Below, in pieces: positions 63,122 through 64,000 of a stretch of 64,000 nt of DNA; positions within the stretch are counted from its first letter, which is position 1, and each line of letters opens with the position of its first letter. The position numbers and the translations under genes were made by a program. The notes beneath the pieces were generated by a model. The model ran no database searches, was not told where the DNA came from, and saw nothing but the letters and a program-made list of their open reading frames with translations. The stretch is from Rheinheimera sp. MM224 (lineage in GTDB: Bacteria > Pseudomonadota > Gammaproteobacteria > Enterobacterales > Alteromonadaceae): the NCBI RefSeq assembly GCF_947090785.1, contig NZ_OX352320.1, forward strand, positions 1,922,001 through 1,986,000. The letters run 5' to 3'.

Positions 63122-63781
63122 ATGAGACTATTACTGGTCGAAGACGACTTAGATTTAGCCAAAGGTCTTGTGCTGGCGTTGTCCAGTCAGGGTTTTGCGG
63201 TCAATCATGTAAGTTTGGGTCAACATGCCTTAAGCAGCATCAAAGCCAAAGACTGCGATGCTGTGATCCTCGATTTAGGTCTGCCTGATATGGACGGTCT
63301 GGATATCCTCAAACAAAGTCGTCAGAGAGAAGGCCATTTACCTGTGCTGGTGCTGACTGCCCGTGATGGGGTAGATGACAGGATCCGAGGTCTGGATTTA
63401 GGCGCAGACGATTATCTGGTGAAACCTTTTGCTATGCCTGAATTGTTCGCCCGTTTACGGGTGATAGAGCGGCGGCTTGGCACAGCGGCCACTCATTTAA
63501 TTAAGTTACAACAAGTCGAATTGGATACCAGCGCGCATCTGGTGCGGGTCGAAGGGGAAGCTGTTGGCTTGTCACGCCGCGAATATATGCTGCTGAAAGA
63601 ATTGATGGAATCAGCTGGACGGATAAAAACCCGCGAGCAGCTTGAAGCCAGTTTATATGCCTGGGGTGAGGAAGTAGCCAGCAACGCGCTGGAAGTACAT
63701 ATCTCTAACTTACGTAAAAAGTTACCAAAAGATTTTATTAAAACCCTGCGAGGGGTTGGTTATAGCGTGAGTTCAACCTAA
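63122..63781 (+). CDS. OmpR/PhoP-family response regulator
   Basis: 219 residues. Phospho-acceptor Asp51 (VILDLGLPDMDG), Asp8-9 acidic pocket, Lys near 101 (YLVKPF), and a C-terminal winged helix (SRREYMLLKELMESAGRIKTREQLEASLY, ALEVHISNLRKKL). It belongs to the QseB/PmrA/TctD-like subgroup by style. A matching direct-repeat box lies 4.5 kb upstream before the operon. Confidence 0.93.
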   Translation: MRLLLVEDDLDLAKGLVLALSSQGFAVNHVSLGQHALSSIKAKDCDAVILDLGLPDMDGLDILKQSRQREGHLPVLVLTARDGVDDRIRGLDLGADDYLVKPFAMPELFARLRVIERRLGTAATHLIKLQQVELDTSAHLVRVEGEAVGLSRREYMLLKELMESAGRIKTREQLEASLYAWGEEVASNALEVHISNLRKKLPKDFIKTLRGVGYSVSST

Positions 63782-63785
63782 ATAT

Positions 63786-64000
63786 ATGAGATCCCTACGC
63801 CGCTATTTAGTTACAGTGCTGATCGCGCTTTTTACGCTGATTAGCTTTGTTGCTGCTTTGCAAAGCTATAAACAAAGCGCCATCAGGGCTGAAGCATTGT
63901 TTGATCAGGATTTGCAGGTACTGGCGTCCAGTTTGTCGCAGCAGTATCAGGCTGGCTCACAGCAAGAGTTGGGATTGGCGCTGCAAGTCTGGCAAAAAGG
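63786..64000 (+). CDS. Sensor histidine kinase, N-terminal part (runs off window)
   Basis: ATG at 63786, 4 bases after the regulator stop; the frame stays open to the edge (71 residues). First TM helix LVTVLIALFTLISFVAAL, then a periplasmic part (SYKQSAIRAEALFDQDLQVL). The kinase core lies outside. Cognate partner of the regulator by position. Confidence 0.8.
   Translation, partial: MRSLRRYLVTVLIALFTLISFVAALQSYKQSAIRAEALFDQDLQVLASSLSQQYQAGSQQELGLALQVWQK

Overview
This window looks like chromosomal DNA of a free-living, chitin-degrading gammaproteobacterium, most likely Rheinheimera or a close Alteromonadales/Chromatiaceae relative. That is an inference from gene order and protein style: a Serratia-type ChiA, CsiV next to mfd, PilZ next to lolCDE, msbA-lpxK-ycaR-kdsB, and a gltA/sdhCDAB/sucABCD block. 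No database search was possible. I saw no rRNA, tRNA, CRISPR array, prophage or intact insertion sequence.

Layout. 1-4.5 kb: chitin locus on the minus strand (a CBM5/12 protein cut by the window edge, and chiA) with two NagR-like operator palindromes upstream, then a divergent M49-like zinc-peptidase lipoprotein. 4.5-9.1 kb: an mksF-mksE-mksB condensin operon without the mksG nuclease gene. 9.3-12.5 kb: nhaD, a tandem structured intergenic repeat, and a lysine riboswitch in front of lysC. 12.6-25.7 kb: housekeeping genes (AraC/GyrI-like regulator, HDOD protein, radD, small lipoprotein, mfd-csiV, PilZ protein, lolCDE, DUF2062 protein). 25.8-34.9 kb: comEC, msbA-lpxK-ycaR-kdsB for lipid A/KDO, a pseudouridine synthase, tcdA, and csdE/csdA facing it. 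35-46.3 kb: the TCA-cycle block, with gltA divergent from sdhCDAB-sucAB-sucCD; several terminators and promoter-like sites subdivide it.

46.3-54.6 kb is accessory: REP-like palindromes, two AT-rich secreted or lipid-anchored orphans flanked by diverged repeats, a DUF2442-HTH protein with a small coupled ORF remnant upstream, an ArsR/SRPBCC pair with paired operators, an EamA exporter with a divergent LysR regulator, DUF2200 and HAD proteins, and a HigA-like antitoxin downstream of an unusual small partner with a perfect palindrome at its promoter.

54.8-57.9 kb encodes a LodA-like CTQ-dependent amino-acid oxidase and its LodB flavoprotein maturase. 58.7-64 kb holds the most intriguing system: a tightly coupled operon (thermostable-hemolysin/GNAT-like protein, acyl-AMP ligase, haem-oxygenase-like di-iron oxidase, short-chain dehydrogenase, TPR protein) followed by an OmpR-type response regulator and a histidine kinase that runs off the edge. 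A PmrA/QseB-type direct repeat and a hairpin that places the Shine-Dalgarno bases in a bulge precede the operon. This looks like a regulated pathway that activates, oxidises and reduces a fatty acyl chain; the product is unknown.
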